Shown here piece after piece: positions 44,027-53,465 of a stretch of DNA of 64,000 bases; the stretch's first letter is position 1; the number at the start of each line of letters is the position of its first letter. Both the position numbers and the translations under genes were made by a program. Source of the stretch: Pseudomonas sp. UBA5706 (GTDB lineage Bacteria > Pseudomonadota > Gammaproteobacteria > Pseudomonadales > Pseudomonadaceae); contig NZ_DIHC01000033.1 of the NCBI RefSeq assembly GCF_002419965.1, positions 125,743 to 189,742 of the forward strand, read 5' to 3'. The notes under the pieces are model-generated. The model saw only the letters and a list, made by a program, of their open reading frames with translations, did not search any database and was not told the DNA's origin.

Positions 44027-44482
44027 ATGCCCTATGTACCCGTTGCAGAGCTCAAGCGCTATGAAGGTAAGGAATTGGGATATTCCGAATGGCTGATGAT
44101 CGACCAGGCGCGGATCAATCTGTTCGCTGAAGCGACAGGGGACTTTCAGTTCATTCATGTCGATCCGGTCAAAGCTGCGCAGACCCCGTTCGGCTCGACC
44201 ATCGCCCATGGCTTTCTGTCGCTGTCGCTGATCCCGACCCTGATGGAGTCACTTCTGGTCCTGCCCGAAGGTATGAAGATGGCGATCAACTATGGGCTGG
44301 ACAGCGTGCGTTTCATTCAGCCGGTTAAAGTCGACTCGCGCGTTCGTCTAAAAGTTGCCCTCGCCCAGGTCAGCGAGAAAAAGCCCGGCCAGTGGCTGCT
44401 CAAAGCCACCGCAACGCTTGAAATCGAGGGTCTGGACAAGCCTGCGTTCATCGCCGAACCGCTCTCCCTGTGCTTTGTGTAA
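44027..44482 (+). CDS. MaoC-like enoyl hydratase
   Basis: A 151-residue hotdog-fold hydratase of the MaoC family. The catalytic pair Asp39 and His44 lies in ATGDFQFIHVDP, followed by TPFGSTIAHGFLSLSLIP, the helix that caps the active site. Such proteins hydrate (R)-enoyl-CoA, for example to feed polyhydroxyalkanoate synthesis, but the substrate is not evident here. AGGAG precedes the ATG. It is followed 140 bases later by the MORN gene on the same strand. Confidence 0.92.
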   Translation: MPYVPVAELKRYEGKELGYSEWLMIDQARINLFAEATGDFQFIHVDPVKAAQTPFGSTIAHGFLSLSLIPTLMESLLVLPEGMKMAINYGLDSVRFIQPVKVDSRVRLKVALAQVSEKKPGQWLLKATATLEIEGLDKPAFIAEPLSLCFV

Positions 44483-44622
44483 ACCCGATAAAACATCAAA
44501 CAGTCATAACAGACTGTTTCGTGAGACTTCCCGGCTGCGGCATACTCGGCGCGGCTGTGTGAGCGACTCGATTCCAGTTCGCAATCCGATCACGCCGCAA
44601 CACCTCATTTTCGGGATTTACC

Positions 44623-46317
44623 ATGCGCGCGCTTGCTCCGTTGGCCCTTACCCTTTTGATTACCGCATGCGGTGACGGCGAATCATTGTTGCCGCCAGAC
44701 GCACGCTTGCCCGATGGCGGTCGCTACCGTGGCGATGTGGTCAATGGCGTGCTGCAGGGCAAGGGCCGCATCGATTACCCCAATGGCAGCTGGTACGCCG
44801 GGGAGTTCAAAAATGGCCAATGGAATGGTCAGGGCGAGTGGCATGCCAGCAACGGCGACGTCTATAAAGGCGGTTTTCAGGACGGCCTGTTCCAAGGTCA
44901 GGGTCAGCTGACCACCAGCGCGGGCAGCTATGTCGGGGGCTACAAACTGGGGCGTCGCGATGGCGAGGGCACGCTCAAAGAGCATGGTATGAGCTACCGC
45001 GGCGAGTTCAAGGGCGACCTGTACGACGGCCTGGGCCACCTGGTTCTGGAAGACGGCAGCGAGTATCAGGGCCAGTTTGCCCACGGCAAACCCAACGGCG
45101 AAGGCCAGCGTAGCGACGCGGCGGGTAATCAGTTCAGCGGTAAATTCGTCGATGGTCAGCTGCAGGGTGTCGGCAACTACAACAGCGCCGATGGCGATCA
45201 ATACGTTGGCGGCTTCCATGACAACCAGCTCAACGGTCGCGGGCGCTATGAAAACGCCGATGGCGACGTCTGGTCGGGCCAGTTCAAGGACGGGGCCTTC
45301 ACCGGCAAGGGCGAACTGATCGGCTCCGACGGCACCAACTATCAGGGGCAATTCCGCAGCTGGCGCTTCTCGGGCGAAGGTCGCCTGAAGCTTGCGGATG
45401 GCAGCGTCTACACCGGTCATTTCGACAATGACAACTATCAGGGGACGGGCGTGCTGAGCTCTGCCGATGGCACCGTGCAGAGCGGCACCTGGGTCAACGG
45501 CCAGCGCGTGCGCGACGCGGCTGGCAAGCTGCTGCCTGACGCGCTGGAGGTCGGTCTGCTCGCCCAAGGCCCGCTGCTGGACAAGGCACTGGCGGCGGTC
45601 CCGGCGTCCACACCGGCTATCGAGCTGTACAGCCTGGTGGTCGGCGGCGACGGCAAACAAAGCGTGTTTCTGCGCGAGGCCGATTTCGTCAACAATCTGC
45701 TGGCAACCCGGTTTGGCGCTTTCGGCCAGATTTCCCTGGTCAACCACCGCGACCACATGGCCGACCGGCCGCTGGCGACCCGCGAAAACATCAGCCGCGC
45801 GGTGCAGACCCTGGCGCAACGCAGTGGCCCTGAAGACCTGATCTTCATTTACCTCACCAGTCACGGCACCCACGAGCATGAGCTGGTACTGGATCAGCCG
45901 CGTCTGGAGCTGTCGGATCTGCCCGCCAACGAGATGGCGGGGGTGCTCGCGCCACTGAAAAGCCGCGACAAGATCGTGGTGATTTCGGCCTGTTATTCAG
46001 GCGGGTTCATTCCGGCGATCAAGGACGAGAAAACCATGGTCATTACTGCATCCCGCGAAGACCGCGTTTCATTCGGTTGCTCGGAAGAAGCCGATTTCAC
46101 CTATTTTGGCGAGGCGCTGTTCGGCAAGGCACTGGTGCAGACCGACGATTTGATGCAGGCCTTCAACGACGCCAGAACCATCGTGGCCCAGCGAGAAATC
46201 GAAGAAAACTTCGAAGCCTCCGATCCTCAGATCTGGGCGCCCAAAGGCGTTATCGCGCACTGGCAGAAGCTGCGTAAAAGCCAGGCGGAACGGGCGTTGA
46301 ATACCGTCAAACGCTGA
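44623..46317 (+). CDS. MORN-repeat lipoprotein with C13 caspase-like peptidase domain
   Basis: A 564-residue exported lipoprotein (lipobox ITAC, Cys16). Residues about 30-290 hold eleven full MORN repeats of the form Y-G-x-F-x-x-G-x-x-x-G-x-G and a partial twelfth. Residues about 320-545 form a peptidase C13 (legumain/caspase-like) domain with the dyad His414 (YLTSHGTHE) and Cys457 (SACYSGGF). MORN repeats bind lipids or proteins, so the protein may act at the envelope. Substrate and role are unknown; the gene is conserved in Pseudomonas by position (PA4016-like). Confidence 0.9.
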   Translation: MRALAPLALTLLITACGDGESLLPPDARLPDGGRYRGDVVNGVLQGKGRIDYPNGSWYAGEFKNGQWNGQGEWHASNGDVYKGGFQDGLFQGQGQLTTSAGSYVGGYKLGRRDGEGTLKEHGMSYRGEFKGDLYDGLGHLVLEDGSEYQGQFAHGKPNGEGQRSDAAGNQFSGKFVDGQLQGVGNYNSADGDQYVGGFHDNQLNGRGRYENADGDVWSGQFKDGAFTGKGELIGSDGTNYQGQFRSWRFSGEGRLKLADGSVYTGHFDNDNYQGTGVLSSADGTVQSGTWVNGQRVRDAAGKLLPDALEVGLLAQGPLLDKALAAVPASTPAIELYSLVVGGDGKQSVFLREADFVNNLLATRFGAFGQISLVNHRDHMADRPLATRENISRAVQTLAQRSGPEDLIFIYLTSHGTHEHELVLDQPRLELSDLPANEMAGVLAPLKSRDKIVVISACYSGGFIPAIKDEKTMVITASREDRVSFGCSEEADFTYFGEALFGKALVQTDDLMQAFNDARTIVAQREIEENFEASDPQIWAPKGVIAHWQKLRKSQAERALNTVKR

Positions 46318-46428
46318 CAGCGCCAAAGCACTGACGAATATTTCAGGGGTTTTGTGAAACCAGCCCGGTTGACGCACAGTCTGTTGCGTTAGAACGCCTA
46401 TGCTTGTGGCGTATCAAGGAGAAAAATC

Positions 46429-47070
46429 ATGTACTTGACGCCGCAACACATCCTGCTCGCCGGAGCGACCGGCTTGACGGGCGAACATCTGCTCGATCGC
46501 CTGCTCAACGAACCCACGGTCAGCCGCGTCCTGGCCCCAAGCCGCAGAGCGTTGTCCGAACATCCTCATCTTGAAAACCCGGTGGGCGATTTCACCGCGC
46601 TGTTGCCTGAGCTTGATGGCCAGGTCGATATCGCTTTTTGCTGTCTGGGCAGCACTATCAAGCAGGCGGGCTCCCAGGACGCCTTTCGCGCGGTGGACAT
46701 GGACATGGTGGTGGCCTTCGGCAGGCGCGCTCGGGAATTGGGTGCCCGCCACCTGCTGGTGATCAGCGCAGTGAACGCCGACCCTGAGTCGAGCATTTTC
46801 TACAGCCGCGTCAAAGGTGAGATGGAAAAAGCGCTCAAAGATCAAAACTGGCCGCAACTGACCATCGCACGCCCATCCCTGCTGATTGGCGAGCGAGAGG
46901 ATCAGCGTCTGGTGGAACAACTGGCCGCGCCCATCGCCAAATTGATCCCCGGCAAATACGGCGGTATCGAAGCCTGCCAATTGGCTCGCGCGCTGTGGCG
47001 TCTGGCATTGGAGGAGCAGAAAGGTGTGCGGATCGTGGAGTCTGATGAGTTGCGGCGGCTGGGTAAGTAG
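46429..47070 (+). CDS. Atypical SDR, NAD(P)-binding protein (HTATIP2/TIP30-like)
   Basis: A 213-residue Rossmann protein. The nucleotide site is GATGLTG (12-18), Ser of VISAVNAD and the pair Tyr125/Lys129 in YSRVKGEME form a YxxxK-type active site, and LTIARPSLLIGERE is the typical late motif. Relatives include the human TIP30 and bacterial YbjT-like proteins. It may be an oxidoreductase or a redox-sensing binding protein. AGGAG lies just before the ATG. It follows the MORN gene by 111 bases. Confidence 0.85.
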   Translation: MYLTPQHILLAGATGLTGEHLLDRLLNEPTVSRVLAPSRRALSEHPHLENPVGDFTALLPELDGQVDIAFCCLGSTIKQAGSQDAFRAVDMDMVVAFGRRARELGARHLLVISAVNADPESSIFYSRVKGEMEKALKDQNWPQLTIARPSLLIGEREDQRLVEQLAAPIAKLIPGKYGGIEACQLARALWRLALEEQKGVRIVESDELRRLGK

Positions 47071-47196
47071 CGCCCATTGCTACTGATGAGCACGCTGTGT
47101 AGCAGTATGGATGGTTCGCGATGGGATTAATGAGGCCGCGGCCGCCGGTAAGCCGGACGGCTACGGGGCGGATTGAACCTCTCGGCCCGTTGTCCG

Positions 47197-47487
47197 CTAC
47201 ATTCCGCCCGTCGCCTGATATCCCACACCTAAAACCGTTAAAACCGATAAGGGCAGCAGCACCGTGTCGAGCAACGCGCTGCCGGGTAGATCCAGCATCG
47301 GGTATTTCGGCGCCTTGACACCAAAACGCTCTTTCTCGCAGCAACCGCCCTGAATCGCATACAGATCCAGCCGGGTGCCGGAATACACCACCGGCGCGCC
47401 CGGTTGATTGGCATCCAGCGTGCGCACCGTCGAGCAACCGGTGGCCAGCACCAGTCCGAGCGTAAGGACGAACAGTTTCTTATTCAT
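47197..47487 (-). CDS. YceK/YidQ family lipoprotein
   Basis: A 96-residue lipoprotein precursor with lipobox ATGC (Cys18). It has the family features VYSGTRLDLYAI, a Cys pair in GGCCEKERFG, LDLPGSALLDTVLLPL near the end. Role unknown; E. coli YidQ and YceK are outer-membrane lipoproteins of unknown function. Its start overlaps the end of ubiX by eight bases, so it is the last gene of mpl-ubiX-yceK. Confidence 0.85.
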   Translation of the reverse strand: MNKKLFVLTLGLVLATGCSTVRTLDANQPGAPVVYSGTRLDLYAIQGGCCEKERFGVKAPKYPMLDLPGSALLDTVLLPLSVLTVLGVGYQATGGM

Positions 47488-48109
47488 CGGCGCCGAAATG
47501 ATGCTCGCCCCAGCGCGGCAGCATGTCCTGGGGGATGTTCAGCAGGTTGAGAATCCGCGCCACGACGAAGTCGATCAGGTCATCGATGGTCTGCGGCTGG
47601 TGATAAAAACCGGGCGCGGCCGGAAGAATCACCGCCCCCAGGTTCGACAGCTTGAGCATGTTTTCCAGGTGAATACTGGAAAACGGCGCTTCACGTGGCA
47701 CCAGAATCAACTGCCGCCGCTCCTTGAGCGTCACATCGGCGGCGCGTTCGATGAGGTTATTGCAGGCCCCGGTGGCGATGGCCGACAAGGTACCGGTCGA
47801 GCACGGCACAACCACCATCGCACTGGGCGATCCCGAGCCGGACGCTACTGGCGACATCCAGTCTTCCTTGCCATAGACCCGAATTTGCCCCGCCGCCGCG
47901 CCAGTGTATTCGGTGAGAAATGCCTGCATCATTTGCGGCTTGGGCGGCAGCGTCACGTCGGTTTCGGTGGCCATTACCAACTGCGCGGCCTTGGAGATCA
48001 GGAAATGCACTTCGCGATCTTCCCGCACCAGGCAGTCGAGCAGGCGCAGCCCGTATTGCGCGCCGGAGGCTCCAGTCATCGCCAGGGTAATGCGTTCCGG
48101 CCCGCTCAC
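47480..48109 (-). CDS. ubiX: Flavin prenyltransferase UbiX
   Basis: UbiX makes prenylated FMN, the cofactor of the UbiD decarboxylase in ubiquinone synthesis. The 209-residue flavoprotein has ITLAMTGASGAQYGLRLLD at the start, MVVVPCSTGTLSAIATG, LIERAADVTLKERRQLILVPREAPF and the tail LPRWGE. The start is a GTG ending at 48109, sharing GTGA with the mpl stop, so translation is coupled. Confidence 0.95.
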   Translation of the reverse strand: MSGPERITLAMTGASGAQYGLRLLDCLVREDREVHFLISKAAQLVMATETDVTLPPKPQMMQAFLTEYTGAAAGQIRVYGKEDWMSPVASGSGSPSAMVVVPCSTGTLSAIATGACNNLIERAADVTLKERRQLILVPREAPFSSIHLENMLKLSNLGAVILPAAPGFYHQPQTIDDLIDFVVARILNLLNIPQDMLPRWGEHHFGADE

Positions 48110-49455
48110 TTGAGCGCCTCGGCCAACTTGCCGTGTAAACCGCCAAAACCGCCGTTGCTCATGATCACTACGTGAGTGCCGGGCTGCGCCTGACTTTTCA
48201 CGCGTTCGATGATGGCGTCCAGGGAATCGCAAACCACTGAAGGGACTGTGCACAGTGCAACTGTCGCGCCCAGATCCCAGCCCAGATTGGCCGGTGCGTA
48301 CCAGATCACCTGATCGGCCTGATCGACGCTTTCCGGCAGCCCTTCACGGTGCGCGCCGAGCTTCATTGAATTGGAGCGCGGCTCAACGATGGCAATGACC
48401 GGCGAATCACCGACCTTCTTGCGCAGACCGTCCAGCGTGGTGGCGATAGCGGTCGGGTGATGAGCGAAGTCGTCGTAGATGGTGATGCCGTTTACTTCAG
48501 CAACCTTTTCCATTCGGCGCTTGACGCTCTTGAATGCGCTCAAGGCTTCGACACCTTGCTGGGGCACGACGCCAACATGCCGAGCGGCTGCCAGGGTTGC
48601 CAATGCGTTAGCGACGTTGTGCTGGCCGGTCATGCCCCAGTTGACCACGCCTTGCGCGACGCCCTCGAAACTCACCTCGAACGTCGAGCCGTCTTCGCTG
48701 AGCAGCTTCGCTTGCCACTGACCGCCCTGACCGGTGGTTTGCACCGGCGTCCAGCAGCCCATTTCGATCACCCGCTCAAGGGCCGGTTCGGTGGTCGGAT
48801 GAATCACCAGGCCTTCGCTGGGGATGGTGCGCACCAAATGGTGGAACTGGCGCTCGATGGCGGGCAGGTCCGGGAAGATATCGGCGTGGTCGAACTCAAG
48901 GTTATTAAGGATCGCGGTACGCGGGCCGTAGTGGACGAATTTCGACCGCTTATCGAAGAAGGCGCTGTCGTATTCGTCGGCCTCGACCACGAAGAACGGT
49001 GTGTCGCCCAGGCGGGCAGACACCGAGAAGTTCTGCGGCACACCGCCGATCAGGAAGCCAGGCGCCATGCCTGCATGCTCCAGTACCCAGGCCAGCATGC
49101 TGCTGGTGGTGGTCTTGCCGTGTGTGCCGGCCACGGCAAGCACCCAACGACCGCGCAGCACATGATCGGCCAGCCACTGCGGGCCGGAAACGTAGGGCAG
49201 ACCTTTGTTCAGAACGTATTCGACCGCCGGATTGCCGCGTGACATGGCATTGCCGACCACCACCAGATCCGGCGCAGGCTCCAGATGCGACGGATCATAC
49301 CCTTGCATCAACTCTATGCCCTGCGCCTGAAGCTGCGTGCTCATCGGCGGGTAGACGTTGGCGTCGGAGCCGGTAACTTTATGGCCCAAATCCTTGGCGA
49401 GAACCGCCAGCGACCCCATGAACGTGCCGCAAATACCCAGAATATGAATGTGCAT
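48106..49455 (-). CDS. mpl: UDP-MurNAc:L-Ala-gamma-D-Glu-meso-DAP ligase
   Basis: Mpl recycles murein tripeptide by ligating it to UDP-MurNAc. This 449-residue Mur ligase has the N-terminal HILGICGTFMGS, the ATP loop AVAGTHGKTTTSSM, the central NNLEFDHADIFPD and IYDDFAHHPTAI. AAGAGG lies before the ATG ending at 49455. It heads mpl-ubiX and complements the lytic enzymes elsewhere in the window that release recycled fragments. Confidence 0.95.
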   Translation of the reverse strand: MHIHILGICGTFMGSLAVLAKDLGHKVTGSDANVYPPMSTQLQAQGIELMQGYDPSHLEPAPDLVVVGNAMSRGNPAVEYVLNKGLPYVSGPQWLADHVLRGRWVLAVAGTHGKTTTSSMLAWVLEHAGMAPGFLIGGVPQNFSVSARLGDTPFFVVEADEYDSAFFDKRSKFVHYGPRTAILNNLEFDHADIFPDLPAIERQFHHLVRTIPSEGLVIHPTTEPALERVIEMGCWTPVQTTGQGGQWQAKLLSEDGSTFEVSFEGVAQGVVNWGMTGQHNVANALATLAAARHVGVVPQQGVEALSAFKSVKRRMEKVAEVNGITIYDDFAHHPTAIATTLDGLRKKVGDSPVIAIVEPRSNSMKLGAHREGLPESVDQADQVIWYAPANLGWDLGATVALCTVPSVVCDSLDAIIERVKSQAQPGTHVVIMSNGGFGGLHGKLAEALK

Positions 49456-49722
49456 GACCGACCTCTTAAAACATGGGCGCAGGTTAGCGTAGAGAGGGTC
49501 GGTTCGCACAGTTCAATTGGCGAAGGATATTGGCGGTATTGCGCTACGGCTTTGATTCTCGCGCAAGGGCGTGGAGCTCGGTTGCCGGCGATCTGCCGGG
49601 AGTCGGCAGCAAACCTGTGCGCTCGATGTGCCAGATAGACCACGTTTACAGGGTCTGCCACCGCTGCGCGATGGATCGCCGGCAAGCCAGCTCCCACGCC
49701 CTCCGGGCAGAATTAAAACCTG

Positions 49723-51639
49723 CTAACGCGCAATCCCATGCTTGCGCAGCTTTCTATACAGGGTATTGCGGCTGACCCCCAACGCTCGCGCCGCGTGGGT
49801 CATGTGCCAGCGTTGAGCTTCGAGGGTTGCGATCAGCGCTGAACGTTCGGCGCTGTCCAACGGCGAGTCAGTCGGCTCAGGCGCGAAAGACTCTTCGGCA
49901 GCGCCCTGACGAATCACCTGCGGCAAGTCGTCATAGCGGATGACATCGTCCTCGCACAACGCCGCCAGTGTCCGAAGCACATTACGCATCTGCCGCACGT
50001 TACCCGGCCAGTCAAATCCCAGCAGCGCGCCACGGGCATCGGGATCGATCGTCACCGGATGACCTTGCGCCTCTTGTTGCAGCAGAAAATCCAGCAACTG
50101 CGGTTTGTCGCTGCGCTCGCGCAATGGTGACAAGGCGATTTCCAGACCGTTGAGCCGGTAGTAGAGGTCCTCGCGAAAACGGCCGTCCTCCACCCGCTCC
50201 TGGAGATTGCGGTGGGTTGCGCTGATGATTCGAACGTTCACGGCCTGGGGTTCGCCACCAATCGGTACAACCAGACGGTCCTCCAGCACCCGCAACAAGC
50301 GCGTCTGCAAGGTCAGCGGCATGTCGCCGATTTCATCCAGAAACAGCGTTCCGCCGTCAGCCTGCTGCAGCTTGCCACGCATGCCTTCCTTGCGCGCGCC
50401 GGTGAAACTGCCACCGCGATAGCCGAACAGCTCACTCTCGATCAGGCTCTCGGGAATGGCCGCGCAATTGAGGGCCACGAACGGCCTGCCTGCACGTTGA
50501 CTGGCCTGATGCACAGCCTTGGCGAACGCCTCTTTGCCGGAACCGGTCTGCCCATTGATCAGCAGAGGCACATCACGCTCGAAGACCTTCAGGGCGCGAC
50601 GAAAATCGGTTTGCAGCGCAGCATCGCCCAGACAGATTGCGCTCAGCGAAGGCGGTGAAACCGGTTCGGTGACAATGGGCGCAGAATAGACTTTCAGTTC
50701 AGGCCGTGGTTGGCCACGCAGCACCGCGAAAAACCCTCTACCGTCCCGGGTGCGCAGCGGCCAGCTGGTTGCAGCATCAGGCGCTGCGCGGCTCATAAGC
50801 TCATCCAGCGAGCAGTCGAACAAGGCTTCGACCGTCTGCCCGATCACATCGGCGCGGCCCAGGCTGAGCAAATTCAATGCGCTTTGGTTTAGCGCACTGA
50901 TCCGCCCCGCGCCGTCGAATGCCAGCAACCCTTCACTGAACAACCCCACCGATCCGGGCTGCAAATGAAAACGCAGCAGCCACTGATCGTCGAAATGACG
51001 CACGAAGTAGCTGCTTTCGATCATCTTCGCCGAGAGATTGACCAGCGCCATGGTGTGAAACTGGCTTTGCCGGGATACATCGTGCCGCGCCGATGACACA
51101 TCAAGCACCGCCAGAAGGTCGCCGTTGGGATCGAACACCGGGCTGGCAGAGCATGTAAGGCCTGTGTGCCGCCCGCGGAAATGCTCGTCGCGATGAATGG
51201 TCACCGGCTGGCGCTCCACCAGACAGGTGCCAATCCCGTTGGTCCCTTCCCGCGCCTCGCTCCAGTCAGCCCCCAGCCAGAGGCCCGCGCGCTCGAAAAT
51301 CTTCCGTTCTCCGGGCTCAGTGACACAGTTGAGGATCACCCCGCGATCATCGGTCAACAGCACTGCATGGCCACCAGAAAGCTGCTGAAGCAGGCGGTTC
51401 ATCTCGCCACCGGCGATGGTCAGCACCTGCTGCAGACGCTCGCGACTTTCCAGTACCCGAGCATGCTCCAGTACCGTCGGGGCCATGGGTTGAGCGGGGT
51501 CCAGATGATAGTCTTCAAGGCAACGCGCCCAGGACCGGGCAATCGACGGGTCGGCACCGGGGCCAGAGCGATGAGTCGACTTGCCTTGGGCAACTGTCAG
51601 GACTTGCTGTGCGTGTCGGGTGAAGTGATTGCTGTGCAT
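49723..51639 (-). CDS. Sigma-54-dependent activator, AcoR/EatR-like
   Basis: A 638-residue enhancer-binding protein that activates sigma-54 promoters. Domains: a GAF-like sensor (about 60-210), a PAS-like region (about 225-320), the AAA+ domain with Walker A GQTGSGKE (363-370), a sigma-54-contact loop GSFTGA (410-415, where most have GAFTGA), GGTLFLDEIGD as Walker B, and a Fis-type helix-turn-helix at the C-terminus (ALGVSRNTLYRKLRKHG). Relatives are AcoR and the ethanolamine regulator EatR (PA4021). It is divergent from exaC, which has a matching -24/-12 promoter. The inducer is not known here. Confidence 0.9.
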   Translation of the reverse strand: MHSNHFTRHAQQVLTVAQGKSTHRSGPGADPSIARSWARCLEDYHLDPAQPMAPTVLEHARVLESRERLQQVLTIAGGEMNRLLQQLSGGHAVLLTDDRGVILNCVTEPGERKIFERAGLWLGADWSEAREGTNGIGTCLVERQPVTIHRDEHFRGRHTGLTCSASPVFDPNGDLLAVLDVSSARHDVSRQSQFHTMALVNLSAKMIESSYFVRHFDDQWLLRFHLQPGSVGLFSEGLLAFDGAGRISALNQSALNLLSLGRADVIGQTVEALFDCSLDELMSRAAPDAATSWPLRTRDGRGFFAVLRGQPRPELKVYSAPIVTEPVSPPSLSAICLGDAALQTDFRRALKVFERDVPLLINGQTGSGKEAFAKAVHQASQRAGRPFVALNCAAIPESLIESELFGYRGGSFTGARKEGMRGKLQQADGGTLFLDEIGDMPLTLQTRLLRVLEDRLVVPIGGEPQAVNVRIISATHRNLQERVEDGRFREDLYYRLNGLEIALSPLRERSDKPQLLDFLLQQEAQGHPVTIDPDARGALLGFDWPGNVRQMRNVLRTLAALCEDDVIRYDDLPQVIRQGAAEESFAPEPTDSPLDSAERSALIATLEAQRWHMTHAARALGVSRNTLYRKLRKHGIAR

Positions 51640-51944
51640 TTTTATTGTGCTTCCTAGGTGCTCCCGGGGAGTTGCAGACCAGCATCCTCTTGGCCTCTAT
51701 GCATTGCAATGCTTCCAAAGGCGCATGCGAGCGAATCGCTCCGAATTCGGTACAAAATGTCACACAGGCCGTATCGCCCCTGGCGCACAACAGTCGCTCA
51801 GGCATCCGATGTTCTGGCTGAGGCCTTATAAGCCGGGGTCTTGACGGCAGTGGCCCAAGCTTTGCTCTACGCTTTGACCAAGCAGCTCTACCCAATGAAG
51901 CAATGCGTTATCCCCACACAATCACAACAACGGAGATATTCACC
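51640..51944. other. Divergent control region of the activator and exaC
   Basis: These 305 bases separate the activator from exaC. Beside the sigma-54 promoter at 51851, they must hold upstream binding sites for the activator; I could not define these by eye. Nothing else was recognised. Confidence 0.5.
51851..51866 (+). promoter_or_regulatory. Sigma-54 (-24/-12) promoter of exaC
   Basis: TGGCCC, five bases, then TTGCT matches the consensus TGGCAC-N5-TTGCW with the required ten bases between the conserved GG and GC. The start codon of exaC is about 78 bases downstream of this site. The divergent sigma-54 activator fits. Confidence 0.75.
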
Positions 51945-53465
51945 ATGCGTTATGCCCATCCCGGCACTGAAGGCTCGGTCGTGACCTTCAAGACCCAATA
52001 CGGCAATTACATCGGTGGCCAATTCGTGCCGCCGGTCAAAGGCCAATATTTTGAAAATACCTCGCCGGTCACCGGCACGCTGATCGCTGAGTTCCCTCGC
52101 TCGACTGCCGAAGATATCGATAAAGCGCTGGATGCAGCCCACGCCGCCGCCGATGCATGGGGCAAGACGTCCGTTCAGGAGCGCTCGCTCACCTTGCTGA
52201 AAATCGCCGATCGCATCGAGCAGAACTTGGAACTGCTGGCCGTCACCGAAACCTGGGACAACGGCAAGGCCGTGCGCGAAACCCTCAACGCCGACATTCC
52301 GCTGGCCGTCGATCACTTCCGTTATTTCGCAGGCGTGCTGCGTGCGCAGGAAGGCAGCGCGGCGGAAATCGACGGCAATACCGTGGCGTACCACATCCAT
52401 GAACCGTTGGGCGTGGTCGGTCAGATCATCCCGTGGAACTTCCCGCTGCTGATGGCCGCCTGGAAGCTCGCACCCGCCTTGGCAGCCGGTAACTGCATCG
52501 TACTCAAACCCGCCGAGCAAACCCCACTGAGCATTACGGTGCTGATGGAAGTGATTGGCGATCTGCTGCCAAAAGGCGTGCTCAACGTAGTGCAAGGGTA
52601 TGGCCGGGAAGCTGGCGAAGCGCTGGCCAGCAGCAAGCGCATTGCCAAAATCGCCTTCACAGGTTCTACACCTGTGGGCTCGCACATCATGAAACTGGCG
52701 GCCGACAGCATTATCCCTTCCACCGTGGAACTGGGCGGCAAATCGCCGAACATTTACTTCGAAGACATCATGAGCGCCGAACCGGAGTTCATTGATAAAG
52801 CGGCTGAAGGCGTGGTGCTGGCGTTCTTCAACCAGGGCGAAGTGTGCACGTGCCCTTCGCGCTGCCTGGTCCAGGAGTCGATCTACCCGCAGTTCATGGA
52901 AGCGGTAATGAAGAAGGTGCTGAAGATCAAGCGCGGCGACCCGCTGGACACCGAGACCATGGTTGGCGCCCAAGCATCGCAGCAGCAGTTCGACAAGATC
53001 CTGTCCTACCTTGAAATCGCTCAGGGCGAAGGCGCCGAGCTGTTGACCGGCGGCAAGGTCGAGAAGCTGGAAGGCTCATTGGCGACCGGCTACTACATCC
53101 AGCCGACGCTGCTCAAAGGCAACAACAAGATGCGCGTGTTCCAGGAAGAAATCTTCGGACCGGTGGTCAGCGTTACCACCTTCAAGGATGAAGCCGAAGC
53201 GCTCGCCATCGCCAACGACACCGAGTTCGGCCTCGGCGCTGGCGTGTGGACCCGCGACATCAACCGCGCCTACCGCGTTGGCCGCGCCATCAAGGCCGGT
53301 CGTGTGTGGACCAACTGCTACCACCTGTACCCGGCGCACGCTGCGTTCGGTGGTTACAAAAAATCCGGCGTGGGCCGCGAAACGCACAAAGTCGCGCTCG
53401 AGCACTACCAACAGACCAAAAACCTGCTGGTAAGTTACGACATCAACCCACTGGGCTTCTTCTGA
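51945..53465 (+). CDS. exaC: NAD-dependent aldehyde dehydrogenase (ExaC type)
   Basis: A 506-residue aldehyde dehydrogenase that oxidises acetaldehyde and related aldehydes from alcohol or ethanolamine breakdown. Catalytic Cys301 lies in QGEVCTCPSR, the general base Glu in ELGGKSPNIYF, and FTGSTPVGSHIM is the NAD loop. The ATG at 51945 follows GGAG. Length matches P. aeruginosa ExaC (506). It is regulated, by inference, through the sigma-54 promoter upstream. The eutBC genes that follow in P. aeruginosa are absent here. Confidence 0.95.
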   Translation: MRYAHPGTEGSVVTFKTQYGNYIGGQFVPPVKGQYFENTSPVTGTLIAEFPRSTAEDIDKALDAAHAAADAWGKTSVQERSLTLLKIADRIEQNLELLAVTETWDNGKAVRETLNADIPLAVDHFRYFAGVLRAQEGSAAEIDGNTVAYHIHEPLGVVGQIIPWNFPLLMAAWKLAPALAAGNCIVLKPAEQTPLSITVLMEVIGDLLPKGVLNVVQGYGREAGEALASSKRIAKIAFTGSTPVGSHIMKLAADSIIPSTVELGGKSPNIYFEDIMSAEPEFIDKAAEGVVLAFFNQGEVCTCPSRCLVQESIYPQFMEAVMKKVLKIKRGDPLDTETMVGAQASQQQFDKILSYLEIAQGEGAELLTGGKVEKLEGSLATGYYIQPTLLKGNNKMRVFQEEIFGPVVSVTTFKDEAEALAIANDTEFGLGAGVWTRDINRAYRVGRAIKAGRVWTNCYHLYPAHAAFGGYKKSGVGRETHKVALEHYQQTKNLLVSYDINPLGFF

